A program made the translations under genes and the position numbers. From the NCBI GenBank assembly GCA_947630245.1, contig CANRGR010000004.1:1-46447 (forward strand): a stretch of 46,447 bases of DNA, read 5' to 3'. The notes under the pieces were generated by a model. That model was not told the origin of the DNA, ran no database searches, and worked only from the letters and a program-made list of their open reading frames with translations. How positions within the stretch are numbered: position 1 is the stretch's first letter; every line of letters starts with the position of its first letter. This stretch comes from an uncultured Clostridia bacterium (GTDB lineage Bacteria; Bacillota; Clostridia; Christensenellales; Borkfalkiaceae). Below are positions 29,423 through 39,401 of this stretch, one piece after another.

Positions 29423-30837
29423 CATCGACGCAGGAATGGCTCACTGCCGAGCTCATGGACGTCGTCCGCCTCTTCCCCGGCGCGGAGGAACAGGAGATCT
29501 CCCATTCCTTTGAACGGACGGCGGAGGGAACGATTGACCGATATATCATTAACGGAGAATCGTTTGAAACGTGCGCGTCTTTCACGGCGCGGACGGCGGG
29601 CGAGGAGAAGAGCCTCATCAAGCGGTATGCAAAGCTTTCGCTCTACCGTCTGCTCTCCGCGCGCTTTCACAGGGAGCTGCCGTGGGGATCGCTCACGGGC
29701 ATCCGTCCCACCCGCATCGCCTACCGCGAGGCGGAGGAGGGGCGGGATTTCCGCGCGCTCTTCCGCACCCTCGGGGTGTTGGAGGAGAACACGGAGCTCG
29801 TCGCCCGCGTCATGAAGGGACAAGAGGGGATCTACGAGCGGAAGGAGGGGAATTGCGACCTCTACGTCTCCCTGCCCTTTTGTCCGACGAAGTGCGACTA
29901 CTGTTCCTTTATCACCGCGCCGATCGCCAAGACGAGGCAGTACGTCCCCGCGTATCTCGACGCTTTGGAGCGGGAGCTTTCCGCGGCGGCGGGGCTGATC
30001 GAAACGCTGAGATCGGTCTATGTGGGCGGCGGCACGCCCTTTGTGCTCGAATCGTGCGACCTTGAACGCGTTCTCCGCGCGATTGCGCCGCTGAGGACCA
30101 ACGGATGCGAATATACGGTGGAGGCGGGTCGTCCCGACGTGTTCACCCGTGAAAAACTCGACCTGTGCGCGGAATACGGCGTCACACGGATCTGCATCAA
30201 CGCGCAGTCCTTTTCGGACAGGACGCTCCGCGCGATCGGCAGACAGCACACCTGCGCGCAGCTCTATGAGGCGTTCGAACTTGCAAAGGATTATCCCTTT
30301 ACCGTGAATTGCGATCTCATCGCGGGGCTCACGGGCGAGAGCGTCGGGGAATTCCGCGACAGCGTGGAGCGTGCGATCGCACTCGCGCCCGGGAACATCA
30401 CCGTGCACACCCTCTGCCTGAAAAAGGGCGCGAAACTCAAAGAGGAACATCTGCCCCTGCGCGCGTCCGCGGAGGAGGGCGCGCGGGAGAGAACGGTGTC
30501 CCTTCTTCCCGAAGAGGGATTGAAGGAGATGATTTCCTGTTCGCGTGAGCTTTTGACGGCGGCGGGCTACGAGCCCTATTATCTCTATCGCCAGAAGTAC
30601 ATGGCGGGCGCGCATGAGAACGTCGGCTGGACGAAGCCCGGGCTCGCTTCCGTCTATAATGTGGACGTGATGGAGGAGTCCGCGGACAATCTTGCCGTCG
30701 GGTCGAACGCGATCACGAAAAAGCTCTTTTGGAAGGAGGAGCGGATCGAGCGCCTCGGCTCGCCCAAAGATCTTCCGACGTATCTGTCCAAAGTCGGTTG
30801 GGTGATCGAAGAGAAGAACAAACTCTTTGCAAAATAG
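29416..30837 (+). CDS. hemZ: Coproporphyrinogen dehydrogenase-like radical SAM protein HemZ
   Basis: VSLPFCPTKCDYCSFITAPIAK (CxxxCxxC), GGGTPFVLE, ICINAQSFSDRTLRAIGRQHT; position after relA-MBL. Confidence 0.88.
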   Translation: MLTSTQEWLTAELMDVVRLFPGAEEQEISHSFERTAEGTIDRYIINGESFETCASFTARTAGEEKSLIKRYAKLSLYRLLSARFHRELPWGSLTGIRPTRIAYREAEEGRDFRALFRTLGVLEENTELVARVMKGQEGIYERKEGNCDLYVSLPFCPTKCDYCSFITAPIAKTRQYVPAYLDALERELSAAAGLIETLRSVYVGGGTPFVLESCDLERVLRAIAPLRTNGCEYTVEAGRPDVFTREKLDLCAEYGVTRICINAQSFSDRTLRAIGRQHTCAQLYEAFELAKDYPFTVNCDLIAGLTGESVGEFRDSVERAIALAPGNITVHTLCLKKGAKLKEEHLPLRASAEEGARERTVSLLPEEGLKEMISCSRELLTAAGYEPYYLYRQKYMAGAHENVGWTKPGLASVYNVDVMEESADNLAVGSNAITKKLFWKEERIERLGSPKDLPTYLSKVGWVIEEKNKLFAK

Positions 30838-30848
30838 CGTCATCTGCT

Positions 30849-30876
30849 TGCGGGAGCTGCGGCTCCCGTTTTTTGG
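30849..30876 (+). terminator. Intrinsic terminator after hemZ
   Basis: GCGGGAGCTGCGGCTCCCG + TTTTTT. Confidence 0.7.
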
Positions 30877-30940
30877 CGGTTTTTCTTCAAACTTTCACAC
30901 TCGATAATGAATTTTTTGAAAACAGACCTCCCATCTCCGC

Positions 30941-30969
30941 TTGAAAAATCGAAAAAAACATGATATAAT
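30941..30969 (+). promoter_or_regulatory. Sigma-A type promoter for the large subtilase
   Basis: TTGAAA-17-TATAAT. Confidence 0.7.
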
Positions 30970-31018
30970 AAAAATCGGAGCCATATCCCCGATCAAAAGG
31001 GGAGGGCGGCGAGAAACT

Positions 31019-34000
31019 ATGAAGAGAACGGTTCTCATAAAAATTTTATCGTTCCTGTGCGCGGCGGCGGCATTGTTTGCCTGTCTGCTCCTTTTCCGTG
31101 CCGTCGAGACCGTCTCCGCGGGTGATCCCGATCTCTTCGCCGCACAGCTCTCGGATCTCAACGAGCGCTTTTCTCAGTCGACCGAAAACCGTCTGATCGT
31201 CAAGTCGAGCCGAAAAATCGAGGACGAACACTGCATTGCGTCCGCGTCGGGGTTTGCGGATCTCTACGTCCTGCAATACGGGAGCGAGGGCGAGGCGGCG
31301 CGCGCGCTCGAATACTATTCTTCGCTCGGGAGCGTGCAATACGCCTACCGCGATGCGGTCTTTACCGCCGACGAATTCGACGGAACGACCGCCGAAACAA
31401 CCGAACCCGATGCCGCGGAATCGGACGCGGGCTCTCATCTCAGCTGGGGAGCGGATCTTCTCGGCGTGGAAGGGTTTTACGACGTCATCCGCGAAAAATA
31501 CGAGGGGAGCGAACTCCCCGATATCTATGTGGCGGTGCTCGATACGGGCGTCGATACCGATCATCCGCTGCTGGCGGACCGGATCGCCTTCGAATACGGG
31601 ATCGGCTATTGCGGCGACGCGGCCTCGGGCTACGATTTCGAGGACGACAACGACCACGGGACGCATGTTTCGGGAATCATTGCCGACCTCACCCTTCCCA
31701 ACGTGAAACTCATTCCCGTCAAGGTGATGAATCAGGACGGAAAGGGCTCCGTCTCCAACCTTCTCGCGGGAATGGAATACGTCCTTTCCCTCCGCCGCGA
31801 GGGACTTCCCATCGCGGCATACAACATGAGTTTCGGCGGCTACGGAGAGTCGGAGGAAGAGGAACGGCTCATCAATCTCGCGTACGAGGAGGACATTCTC
31901 GCCGTCGCGTCGGCGGGGAACGAGAGTTACTCCGCCGCGTCGTTCAGCCCCGCGCGCTACGAGCGCGCGCTCACCGTCTCCGCGCTCGCCCCCGGGACGA
32001 TCTATCGGAACTTCCCCCATATTACGGATTACTCCAACTTCGGCGACTGCGTGGATCTCTGCCTTCCGGGCGACCGCGTGAGAAGCAGCGTCACCGGCGG
32101 GGGATATGCGGTCAAGTCCGGCACGTCGATGGCGGCGCCCCATGCGACCGCGCTCGTCGCGCTGTATGCAACCTATTTCGGTCCCGGGTTCCGCGCCGGG
32201 GAGATCGAAAAGGAGATCAAAAAGAATACATATGATTTCGGGCAGGCGGGGAAGGACGATCTGTACGGCTACGGCGTGCCCACGATGGCGTTTGCGGCGC
32301 AGAAGTTCGAAATCGGGACCCTTCCCGAGCTCAGCCGCGGCGAACCGTTCGGCATCGAACACTTCCACAGCGACAGTCTGTCGCTCTCGATCGGCGGCGA
32401 ATTCCCCGAAGCCGAAGGGGAGACCGTCGAAATCTGGTACACCCTCGACGGCTCCGTCCCCACGGCGCTCTCGCACGAAACCTATACGCGGGAAATCATG
32501 CTCACGGACTCCGCGCTCGTGCGGTTCATGGTCTGCGCTGTCGACGAGACGGGCAAGATCCTCGGGCACGGCGCCCTCTCGGAGGCGACCTACTACCGCG
32601 GCAGTTCGGAGACGAACGACAGCGGCACAGGCTTCGAAATCGACGAAAACGGCACGCTCACGCGCTATACGAGCGGGCTGAGAAATATCAAAATTCCAGA
32701 GACGGTCGGCGGCAAAAAGGTCACCGCGCTCGGAAGCGGGCTCTTCTGCGGGCTGGACGTCGAGACCGTGACGGCGGAGGCGGATCTTTCGGTGGGGGAT
32801 TATCCCTTCGATTGCTGTTCCCGTTTGCAACGGGTTCTGCTCGGATCGACGCAGGCGGGCAGAGTCGCAAGGAGCTGTTTTACCCTCAAAGAACTCATTC
32901 TCCCGAAGCTTGGGGAGATCGCGGCGGCGGGGAGCATTCCCGCCCCGCCCCTCAATCTCGAATTCGGCGGAAGCAAGACGTTTCAGGGCTGTTTCGGATT
33001 GGAATCTCTGTTCGCGCCCAACGTGACCGCGATTCCGAACGCCGCCTTTGCCTACTTCGGAAATCTCAAAAAGATTGAAGTAAATTGGGACGAACTCGAC
33101 TCCGTGTCGCCGTTTGCCTTCCGCGAATGCGGAAAATTGGAACAAGTCGATCTCTCCCACGTCGGAACGGTCGGCGAGTACGCCTTTTCGGGGTGTACGT
33201 CCCTGCGCGGGATCGGATCGCTGGCGCAGGCGGAACAGATCGGCAACTATGCCTTCGACCGCTGCCGCGGACTGCGGGGAGAACTCTCGCTCGGGAACGT
33301 ACGGAAGGTGGGAGATCACGCCTTCGACGAATGCGAAAAGATCACCGCGCTCGCATTGTCGCAGACGGCGGAGATCGGCGGGTATGCGTTTTCATGCTGT
33401 ACGGGGCTCACGGAAGTCGATCTGACCGGCGTGAAGCGGGTCGGCGACCATGCGTTCGAGGAATGCGACGGCTTGGAGTCGGTGCTGTTCGACGACATCG
33501 AGTTCATCGGCGACTATGCGTTCTACGGCTGCGGGGAATTGTCGGGCGAGCTCGACCTTTCGGGCGCACAGCGGGTCGGCAACTACGCCTTTTCCCGTTG
33601 CGGAAAGCTGAACTCCGTCGTGCTTGCGCGCGTTCCCGAGATCGGAGCGGACGCCTTCGCCTACTGCGAGGGTCTGTCGTCGGCGGATCTTACGGACGCG
33701 GGCGCGATTCTCGATTGGGCATTTTTCAACACGGGTCTGAAAACGGCGGATCTGAGCACGGTCAGAAGCGTCGGCGCGTACGCGTTCAGCAACTGCTCGC
33801 AGCTCAGATATCTCGTGCTCGGGAACAACGAGAACGTGATTTCCGTCCGTTCGACGTGGGTTTCGAGCTATCATACGTTTTTCCTTCTGATCGACAAGAA
33901 TTATACCGGGGAAACGGGCGCCGCGATCGCCGACTATTATCCCTATCGCTATGAGTATCCCGGGTATCCCTATCTCATCTATGCGAGCCGGGAATTGTAC

Positions 34001-36955
34001 ACCATCGTCTTTCGGTTCGGGGACGGCGGGATCATTGAGACGCAGTATCGCGCCGCGCGGGAGCAGATCACGCCGCCGGGCGGATATGCGGACGAAGAGC
34101 GGACCGTGCTCGTCCATAGTTGGGCGAGGGAGAACGGCTCCGTTGCGGATTTCGCGCAGGCGGGCGGAGACGCCGTCTTTATTGTCCGCGAGTCGGAGAT
34201 CATTCCCCTCGGCACCGACGACTATAAGCGGAACGCAAAGGAGGAATACGCCGCGCTCTACCGCCGCATTTTGGGCGAAGGCGTGCGGGTCGGCGATCCC
34301 GCCGTGACGGCGGCATATGCCGCCATCGACGCTGCAAAGCGGGAGGGGACGCTCGAAGAGACGCTCGGGACGGTCAACTCCGCGCTCGCCGCGCATGCGG
34401 GTCTGCTCCTCGGAGGCGTCCGCGGGGAGAAGGATTCGGACGCGTTTGCCGAATTTCTCGAACACGAGCGGTCGACCCTCTCTCTCTTCTGCGAAGAGGC
34501 GACGCGGGAGGGCGCGCTTGCGGATCTGAATGTCTTTGCGGACGAACTCTATGCGCGGGCGAACGAATTCCGCGCGGAGGAAAAGGCGGAAGTCTGCCGC
34601 GAGCTGAGAAACAGGACGGCGGCTCTTCTGGAAGGACTTCACGAGACGAGCCTCGGAAAGGCGGAGGAGCTGTACTCGGGGTTCGGGATTGCGATCAAGG
34701 CGTCGGACTATGCCGACTATGCTCGCCTGCTCTCATACTATGAAAAACTGTTTGTCCGCGAGGCGGGCAAGTGGAAGATCGAAGAATACATCGCGGGGAA
34801 CGAATCCGACGCGATCGACGGCATCTTCGCCCGCACGGCGGAGGAGATCGACGCCCTTGCGGATCGCATGCTCACCGTCGGGGAGATGGGATTTGCCGTG
34901 GATTCCATTGTGGAAGCGGCAAAGTCGGAGATCAAAGTCGTGCTGATCGAATTGGCGGAACAGCGGCGGACGGAGGCAAAGGCGGCGGTGCGCGATCGCA
35001 CCGATTCGCTCGCCGCGTCCCTTCCCGGGCAACACCGCGCCGGGATTGAGCAGTTCTATGCGGAGTGCGACCGGCTCATCGACGGGACGGAGTTGAGCAA
35101 CTATGAGGAACTCATATCCTCGTGCGAACGGCGGTTTGTGAAACTCGCGGGCAAATGGCGGATCGAAGATCTCCTCGGACCTTCCGCCGACGAGGAGATA
35201 CAGGCGATCGCGGCGCGCGCAAAGGAGCGCGTGGACGCCCTTTCGGACGAGGACGGAGCCTCGCTGCGCCAATCGGTGGACGAGATCGTGGAGACGGCGG
35301 AACGGGAGATCGGCGCGTATCTGCTCGAAAAACTCACCGCGGCGCGCGTCGCCGCGAGGGACGAGATGAGGGAGCGGACGCAGGATCTCTTTGAGACGAT
35401 CCCCGAGGAGCGGAGAGAGTACGCCGAAGAGATCTATGCGGGCTATGAAGCGCAGATCGGCGAGGCGGAGCCCGACCGCTTCGGCGAAATCTTCGACGCC
35501 TGCGAGAAGGCGCTCGCTTGCAGCGCGGGCGTGTGGCGGCTCGAAGACGGACTCGCGGGCGATCCCGACCGCAACCTGAAAGAGATTGTGGACAGAGCGG
35601 TCGTGGCGATTCTGACGATCGACGGGAGGCTGTCGGCGGAAGAGACGAAGAGCGCCGTCGAGGAGATCGTCGGCGGTGCGGTCGAGGAGATGAACGGATA
35701 TCGGGCGGAGCGGCTTGCGCGCGAGCGGGAATCTTCGAGAGCCGCGCTCCATGAGCGCACGGACGAAATTTACGGGTCGCTTACGGGAGAGAGAAGAGAT
35801 TGGGCGGACGGACAGTATCTCCTCTTCGAGGAGACGCTCAAAGAAACGGATTATTATTCCTGCGCGGACGTCGTCGCCGCATTCGAGTGCGCCTTCCTGC
35901 GGCAGGAGGGGATCTGGACGGTCGAGGACGTGATACGGGAGGGCGGCGAGGACCGCATTCTCGAAAATATCTTCCGGCGCGTCAAAGAGGAGATCGGCGA
36001 ACTTCCCGACGACGCGGAACAGATCGCGCCGCAGATCGAGCGGATCGTCGACGCGGCAACGGCGGAGATCTCGCAGTATCTCAAAGACAGGCTTGATTCT
36101 TCGAGAACCGAATGGAAGGCGCGCGTGCGGGAGGAGACGACGGAAACGTACCGCGCGCTCTCGGCCGCGCACCGCGAATCCGCGGAGACATTGTACGAAC
36201 AGTTCGACCGTCGGATTGATTCGGGAAGCTATGCGGAATTGGAACAGATCGGAACTTCCTGCCTCGGCGCATTCTGGCGCGAATCGGGGAAATGGGAGAT
36301 GGAAGAATTCTTCGGCGGCGTCACGGAGGAGGCGGTACGGGAGATCGTTTCGCAGGCGTGCGAGAAGATCGACGGCGAGACGGACGGCTCGTCCGATGAG
36401 ATCAAGGCGGCGGTGCGGGGGATCATCTCGGCGGCAAAGGACGAGACGGTCGCTTACTATCTGCAAAAAGAGGAGACCGAAAAGACGGACGCAAAGTCGG
36501 AACTGAGAGACAGAACGACATCCGTCTACGGCAAACTCACGGGCGAGGAGCGAAAGCGGGCGGACGCCCTCTATCTCGAATTTGACGAAAAGATCGAGAG
36601 CGCGCAGCGCAGCGAGATCTCGCGGCTGCTCGAATCGTACACTTCGCAGATCTCGTCGCTCTATACCGAGACGATCAACCTTTGGTGGCTGATCATCTCG
36701 CTCGGGATCATTCTGTTCGCCGAAATCGCGAGCATCGTCCTCTTGATCGGCGAGAAGCGGGAGCGGAGAACCGCGTTCTCGGTTGCCCCGCTCCTCTTGA
36801 CGACGTTGATTGTCCCCGCCTCCGCGGGAATGATCTGCATGATTCTCGGCGTGCTCGATATCGTCGGATTCTTTGCGATTCTCGGTCTCGTTCTCTCCAT
36901 GCGGATCGGAACCAAAAAGGAGCGCAAGGAACGCGACCGTACCAAAGACGAATGA
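31019..36955 (+). CDS. Large (~1978 aa) membrane-anchored S8 subtilisin-like protease with BspA-type LRRs and helical repeats
   Basis: Signal peptide; Asp VAVLDTGVDTDHP; His DHGTHVSGIIA; Ser GTSMAAPHATALVALY; chitobiase-C-like EIWYTLDGSVPTALSHETY; many LRR_5-type units (GDYAFYGCGELS, GEYAFSGCTSL); 5+ helical repeats; three C-terminal TM helices and a basic tail. Confidence 0.9.
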   Translation: MKRTVLIKILSFLCAAAALFACLLLFRAVETVSAGDPDLFAAQLSDLNERFSQSTENRLIVKSSRKIEDEHCIASASGFADLYVLQYGSEGEAARALEYYSSLGSVQYAYRDAVFTADEFDGTTAETTEPDAAESDAGSHLSWGADLLGVEGFYDVIREKYEGSELPDIYVAVLDTGVDTDHPLLADRIAFEYGIGYCGDAASGYDFEDDNDHGTHVSGIIADLTLPNVKLIPVKVMNQDGKGSVSNLLAGMEYVLSLRREGLPIAAYNMSFGGYGESEEEERLINLAYEEDILAVASAGNESYSAASFSPARYERALTVSALAPGTIYRNFPHITDYSNFGDCVDLCLPGDRVRSSVTGGGYAVKSGTSMAAPHATALVALYATYFGPGFRAGEIEKEIKKNTYDFGQAGKDDLYGYGVPTMAFAAQKFEIGTLPELSRGEPFGIEHFHSDSLSLSIGGEFPEAEGETVEIWYTLDGSVPTALSHETYTREIMLTDSALVRFMVCAVDETGKILGHGALSEATYYRGSSETNDSGTGFEIDENGTLTRYTSGLRNIKIPETVGGKKVTALGSGLFCGLDVETVTAEADLSVGDYPFDCCSRLQRVLLGSTQAGRVARSCFTLKELILPKLGEIAAAGSIPAPPLNLEFGGSKTFQGCFGLESLFAPNVTAIPNAAFAYFGNLKKIEVNWDELDSVSPFAFRECGKLEQVDLSHVGTVGEYAFSGCTSLRGIGSLAQAEQIGNYAFDRCRGLRGELSLGNVRKVGDHAFDECEKITALALSQTAEIGGYAFSCCTGLTEVDLTGVKRVGDHAFEECDGLESVLFDDIEFIGDYAFYGCGELSGELDLSGAQRVGNYAFSRCGKLNSVVLARVPEIGADAFAYCEGLSSADLTDAGAILDWAFFNTGLKTADLSTVRSVGAYAFSNCSQLRYLVLGNNENVISVRSTWVSSYHTFFLLIDKNYTGETGAAIADYYPYRYEYPGYPYLIYASRELYTIVFRFGDGGIIETQYRAAREQITPPGGYADEERTVLVHSWARENGSVADFAQAGGDAVFIVRESEIIPLGTDDYKRNAKEEYAALYRRILGEGVRVGDPAVTAAYAAIDAAKREGTLEETLGTVNSALAAHAGLLLGGVRGEKDSDAFAEFLEHERSTLSLFCEEATREGALADLNVFADELYARANEFRAEEKAEVCRELRNRTAALLEGLHETSLGKAEELYSGFGIAIKASDYADYARLLSYYEKLFVREAGKWKIEEYIAGNESDAIDGIFARTAEEIDALADRMLTVGEMGFAVDSIVEAAKSEIKVVLIELAEQRRTEAKAAVRDRTDSLAASLPGQHRAGIEQFYAECDRLIDGTELSNYEELISSCERRFVKLAGKWRIEDLLGPSADEEIQAIAARAKERVDALSDEDGASLRQSVDEIVETAEREIGAYLLEKLTAARVAARDEMRERTQDLFETIPEERREYAEEIYAGYEAQIGEAEPDRFGEIFDACEKALACSAGVWRLEDGLAGDPDRNLKEIVDRAVVAILTIDGRLSAEETKSAVEEIVGGAVEEMNGYRAERLARERESSRAALHERTDEIYGSLTGERRDWADGQYLLFEETLKETDYYSCADVVAAFECAFLRQEGIWTVEDVIREGGEDRILENIFRRVKEEIGELPDDAEQIAPQIERIVDAATAEISQYLKDRLDSSRTEWKARVREETTETYRALSAAHRESAETLYEQFDRRIDSGSYAELEQIGTSCLGAFWRESGKWEMEEFFGGVTEEAVREIVSQACEKIDGETDGSSDEIKAAVRGIISAAKDETVAYYLQKEETEKTDAKSELRDRTTSVYGKLTGEERKRADALYLEFDEKIESAQRSEISRLLESYTSQISSLYTETINLWWLIISLGIILFAEIASIVLLIGEKRERRTAFSVAPLLLTTLIVPASAGMICMILGVLDIVGFFAILGLVLSMRIGTKKERKERDRTKDE

Positions 36956-36959
36956 CCGC

Positions 36960-39311
36960 TCATCTCTTGATTTTGAGGACCCGTGTGGATTTTACGGTGA
37001 AATAATCCGCCCACGGGTCCTTTTTTTCAAGCCGTTTCAGCGCGTCGCGGAGCGTCACGCCGTCGGGAGCGACGCGGGAGAGCTCCCGCCACGAAATGGG
37101 CATGGAGACGGTCGCCCTGTCGCGAGCGCGCAGGCTGTACGGCGCCACGCTCGTCGCGCCCGAAGTGTTCCGCTGCCAATCGAGGAAGATCTTTCCCTCC
37201 CGCGCCCTTTTCGAAATGTTCGCCGTGAAGAGGGTCGGATAGGCGTTTTCCATGAGCAGGGCGACCGATTTTGCGAACTCGCGGAATTTTTCCGCTCCGA
37301 TCGCGCGGAAGGGGACCGTCAGATGATATCCCTTTCCGCCGCTCGTTTTGAGGAAGGAGACGAGTCCCAGCCCGTTCAACACATCGCGAAGCAGCCGCGC
37401 GCCCCGCACGGTGTCGGCGAGGGGAAGCCCTTCGTCGGGGTCGAGATCGAACACCATGACGTCGCAGCGGTCGCCCTTCCCGCCCCGCACATGAAATTCC
37501 ACGGCGTTGTACTGCGCGAGCGCGACGATGCCCCGCTCCTGTTTCAGAAAGAAGTTCTCCCGTTCTCCGTGTTCGGAAAAAAAGCCGACGCCCTCGAACT
37601 TGCCGTCGAGATGGCGGCGGAAGAATCGCTCTCCCCCGACGCCCGAGGGACAGCAGACGAGACTGAGCGGTCTGCCCTTCACATGGGGGAACATCCGCGG
37701 CGCAACGGCGGCATAGTAGGCGATGAGATCTCCCTTTGTGAGCCCCTCCGCGGGATACATCGTCTTTTGGGGATGGGTGATCGGAATCCCGTACCGCTCC
37801 TCCTGCGCCGAAGCGCCCGCCCTTTCGTCCGTGATCTGTTTCATCGGCTTGTCCGTGCGGAGCCCCTTGAAACTCGCCTGCCGGAGAAACCCGGAGGGGG
37901 TAAATTCGGCGTACTCCACCTGCGCCGCGTACGAAGGGGTCGTCCAAACCGCATTCTTTGCGTACGGCTTCGGCAGGGCGGAGAAGGGACAGCGCCGCGC
38001 GGGCGGGAGTTTTTCTTTGAGTTCGCGGCGGAGCGATTCGGAAAATCCGCTTCCGACCCGTCCCGCAAAGCGGAACTCGTCTCCCTCATAGTATCCCACG
38101 AGCAGGGAGCGCAAGCCGCCTCCCTCCGACGCGGTGTAGCCTCCGATCACAAATTCGCGGCTGTTGCGGAATTTGAGTTTGCGCCAATCCCCGTTTTTTC
38201 CCGCGCGGTAGGGGGAATCCGCGCGCTTGATGACGATTCCCTCCACGCCCGTCTTTTTGATCGCTTCGAGCGAGCGCGCCGTCATCCGCGCCGTGTGCGC
38301 GCCGAAGGAGAGAAGGGGAGGAGCGCCTTTGAGAAGAGTTTTGAGCTTTTCCTTCCGTTCGAGCAGCGGTCTCTCGCGCAGATCTTCGCCGTCGAGCGCG
38401 AGCAGGTCAAAGAGGACGTACACGAGCCCGTCCCCGCTCCCGCGCCTTGCGTACGCTTGCAGCGCCGAGAAGTCGGGAATCCCGTCCTTTCCGACGACGA
38501 TCATCTCCCCGTCCACAACCGCCGCCCGCTGTCCCGCGACTTGCGCGAGCGCGTCCGCTACGAGCGGATAGGTCTTGCTGCAATCGGCGCCGTTCCGCGT
38601 TTTGAGAACCGCCTTTCCGTGCTCGACAAAGCCGAGCGTGCGGTGTCCGTCGTATTTGAGTTCATAGATGAGCCCCTTCTCTGCGGGAAGTTCCCCGCAC
38701 AGGTCGGCAAGCATGACGTCCGCCCGCCGAAAGGGATTTTCCCGTCCGCCGGTTCCGATCTCCTCCATGCTCTTTCCCGATCGGATTCCCCTCGTAAAGC
38801 GGGAGATTCCCGCCGTCCGTTTTTCGAATCCGTCCCGCTCTTTGATGAGTAGCCAGGGTTCGGAATCGTCCTCGCTCTTCATGCGCACGAGCGCCCAATC
38901 TCCTTTGAGGCGCGTTCCCCTGAGGGTGAATTTGAGGGAGCCCTCCAAAAGCCCCTTCTTCGGATCGACGCGGGGGATCCACTCTCCCTCGTCCCAGAGC
39001 ATCACCGTCCCCCCGCCGTATTCTCCCTTCGGAATGATCCCTTCGAAGTCCATATATTCCACGGGATGATCCTCGACGCGCACGGCGAGGCGCTTGTCCG
39101 AAGGGTTGAAGGAAGGACCCTTCGGGAGCGCCCAGCTTCGGGCGACGCCCCCGTATTCGAGGCGGAGATCGTAGTGATCGGCGCGTGCAAGATGATGCTG
39201 GACGCAGAAGCGGAGCGCATGCCCCGCCGCTCGTTTTGTTCCGCCCTTCGGTTCGTTTGTCACGGAGAAATCTCTCTTCCGGCGATAGGTCTCCAATGTT
39301 TGATCCTTCAT
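36960..39311 (-). CDS. ligD: Multifunctional ATP-dependent DNA ligase LigD (phosphoesterase-ligase-polymerase order)
   Basis: PE: RFCVQHHLARADHYDLRLEYGGVARSWALPKGPS; LIG: YELKYDGHRTLGFVEHG; POL: THPQKTMYPAEGLTKGDLIAYYAAVAPRMFPHVKGRPLSL. Confidence 0.95.
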   Translation of the reverse strand: MKDQTLETYRRKRDFSVTNEPKGGTKRAAGHALRFCVQHHLARADHYDLRLEYGGVARSWALPKGPSFNPSDKRLAVRVEDHPVEYMDFEGIIPKGEYGGGTVMLWDEGEWIPRVDPKKGLLEGSLKFTLRGTRLKGDWALVRMKSEDDSEPWLLIKERDGFEKRTAGISRFTRGIRSGKSMEEIGTGGRENPFRRADVMLADLCGELPAEKGLIYELKYDGHRTLGFVEHGKAVLKTRNGADCSKTYPLVADALAQVAGQRAAVVDGEMIVVGKDGIPDFSALQAYARRGSGDGLVYVLFDLLALDGEDLRERPLLERKEKLKTLLKGAPPLLSFGAHTARMTARSLEAIKKTGVEGIVIKRADSPYRAGKNGDWRKLKFRNSREFVIGGYTASEGGGLRSLLVGYYEGDEFRFAGRVGSGFSESLRRELKEKLPPARRCPFSALPKPYAKNAVWTTPSYAAQVEYAEFTPSGFLRQASFKGLRTDKPMKQITDERAGASAQEERYGIPITHPQKTMYPAEGLTKGDLIAYYAAVAPRMFPHVKGRPLSLVCCPSGVGGERFFRRHLDGKFEGVGFFSEHGERENFFLKQERGIVALAQYNAVEFHVRGGKGDRCDVMVFDLDPDEGLPLADTVRGARLLRDVLNGLGLVSFLKTSGGKGYHLTVPFRAIGAEKFREFAKSVALLMENAYPTLFTANISKRAREGKIFLDWQRNTSGATSVAPYSLRARDRATVSMPISWRELSRVAPDGVTLRDALKRLEKKDPWADYFTVKSTRVLKIKR
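36977..37027 (+). terminator. Intrinsic terminator for the subtilase, embedded in the ligD 3' coding end
   Basis: GGACCCGTG (36977-36985) ... CACGGGTCC (37012-37020), inner GGATT/AATCC, then T7. Confidence 0.75.
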
Positions 39312-39401
39312 ACCTCTTAGGATACGGAGTTTGCGCGGTTTTTATTTGAGAAGGGCATATTCCGCGGCGGAAGGGGGAATAATCTCCCGCGGAGGCGGAA
39401 G

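Noticed and set aside
31046-33319. 757-aa minus-strand ORF opposite the subtilase
   Set aside because: Antisense to a clearly coding S8/LRR region; Arg-rich shadow ORF.
36873-38852. 659-aa plus-strand ORF opposite ligD
   Set aside because: Antisense to ligD, which has complete PE/LIG/POL motifs.
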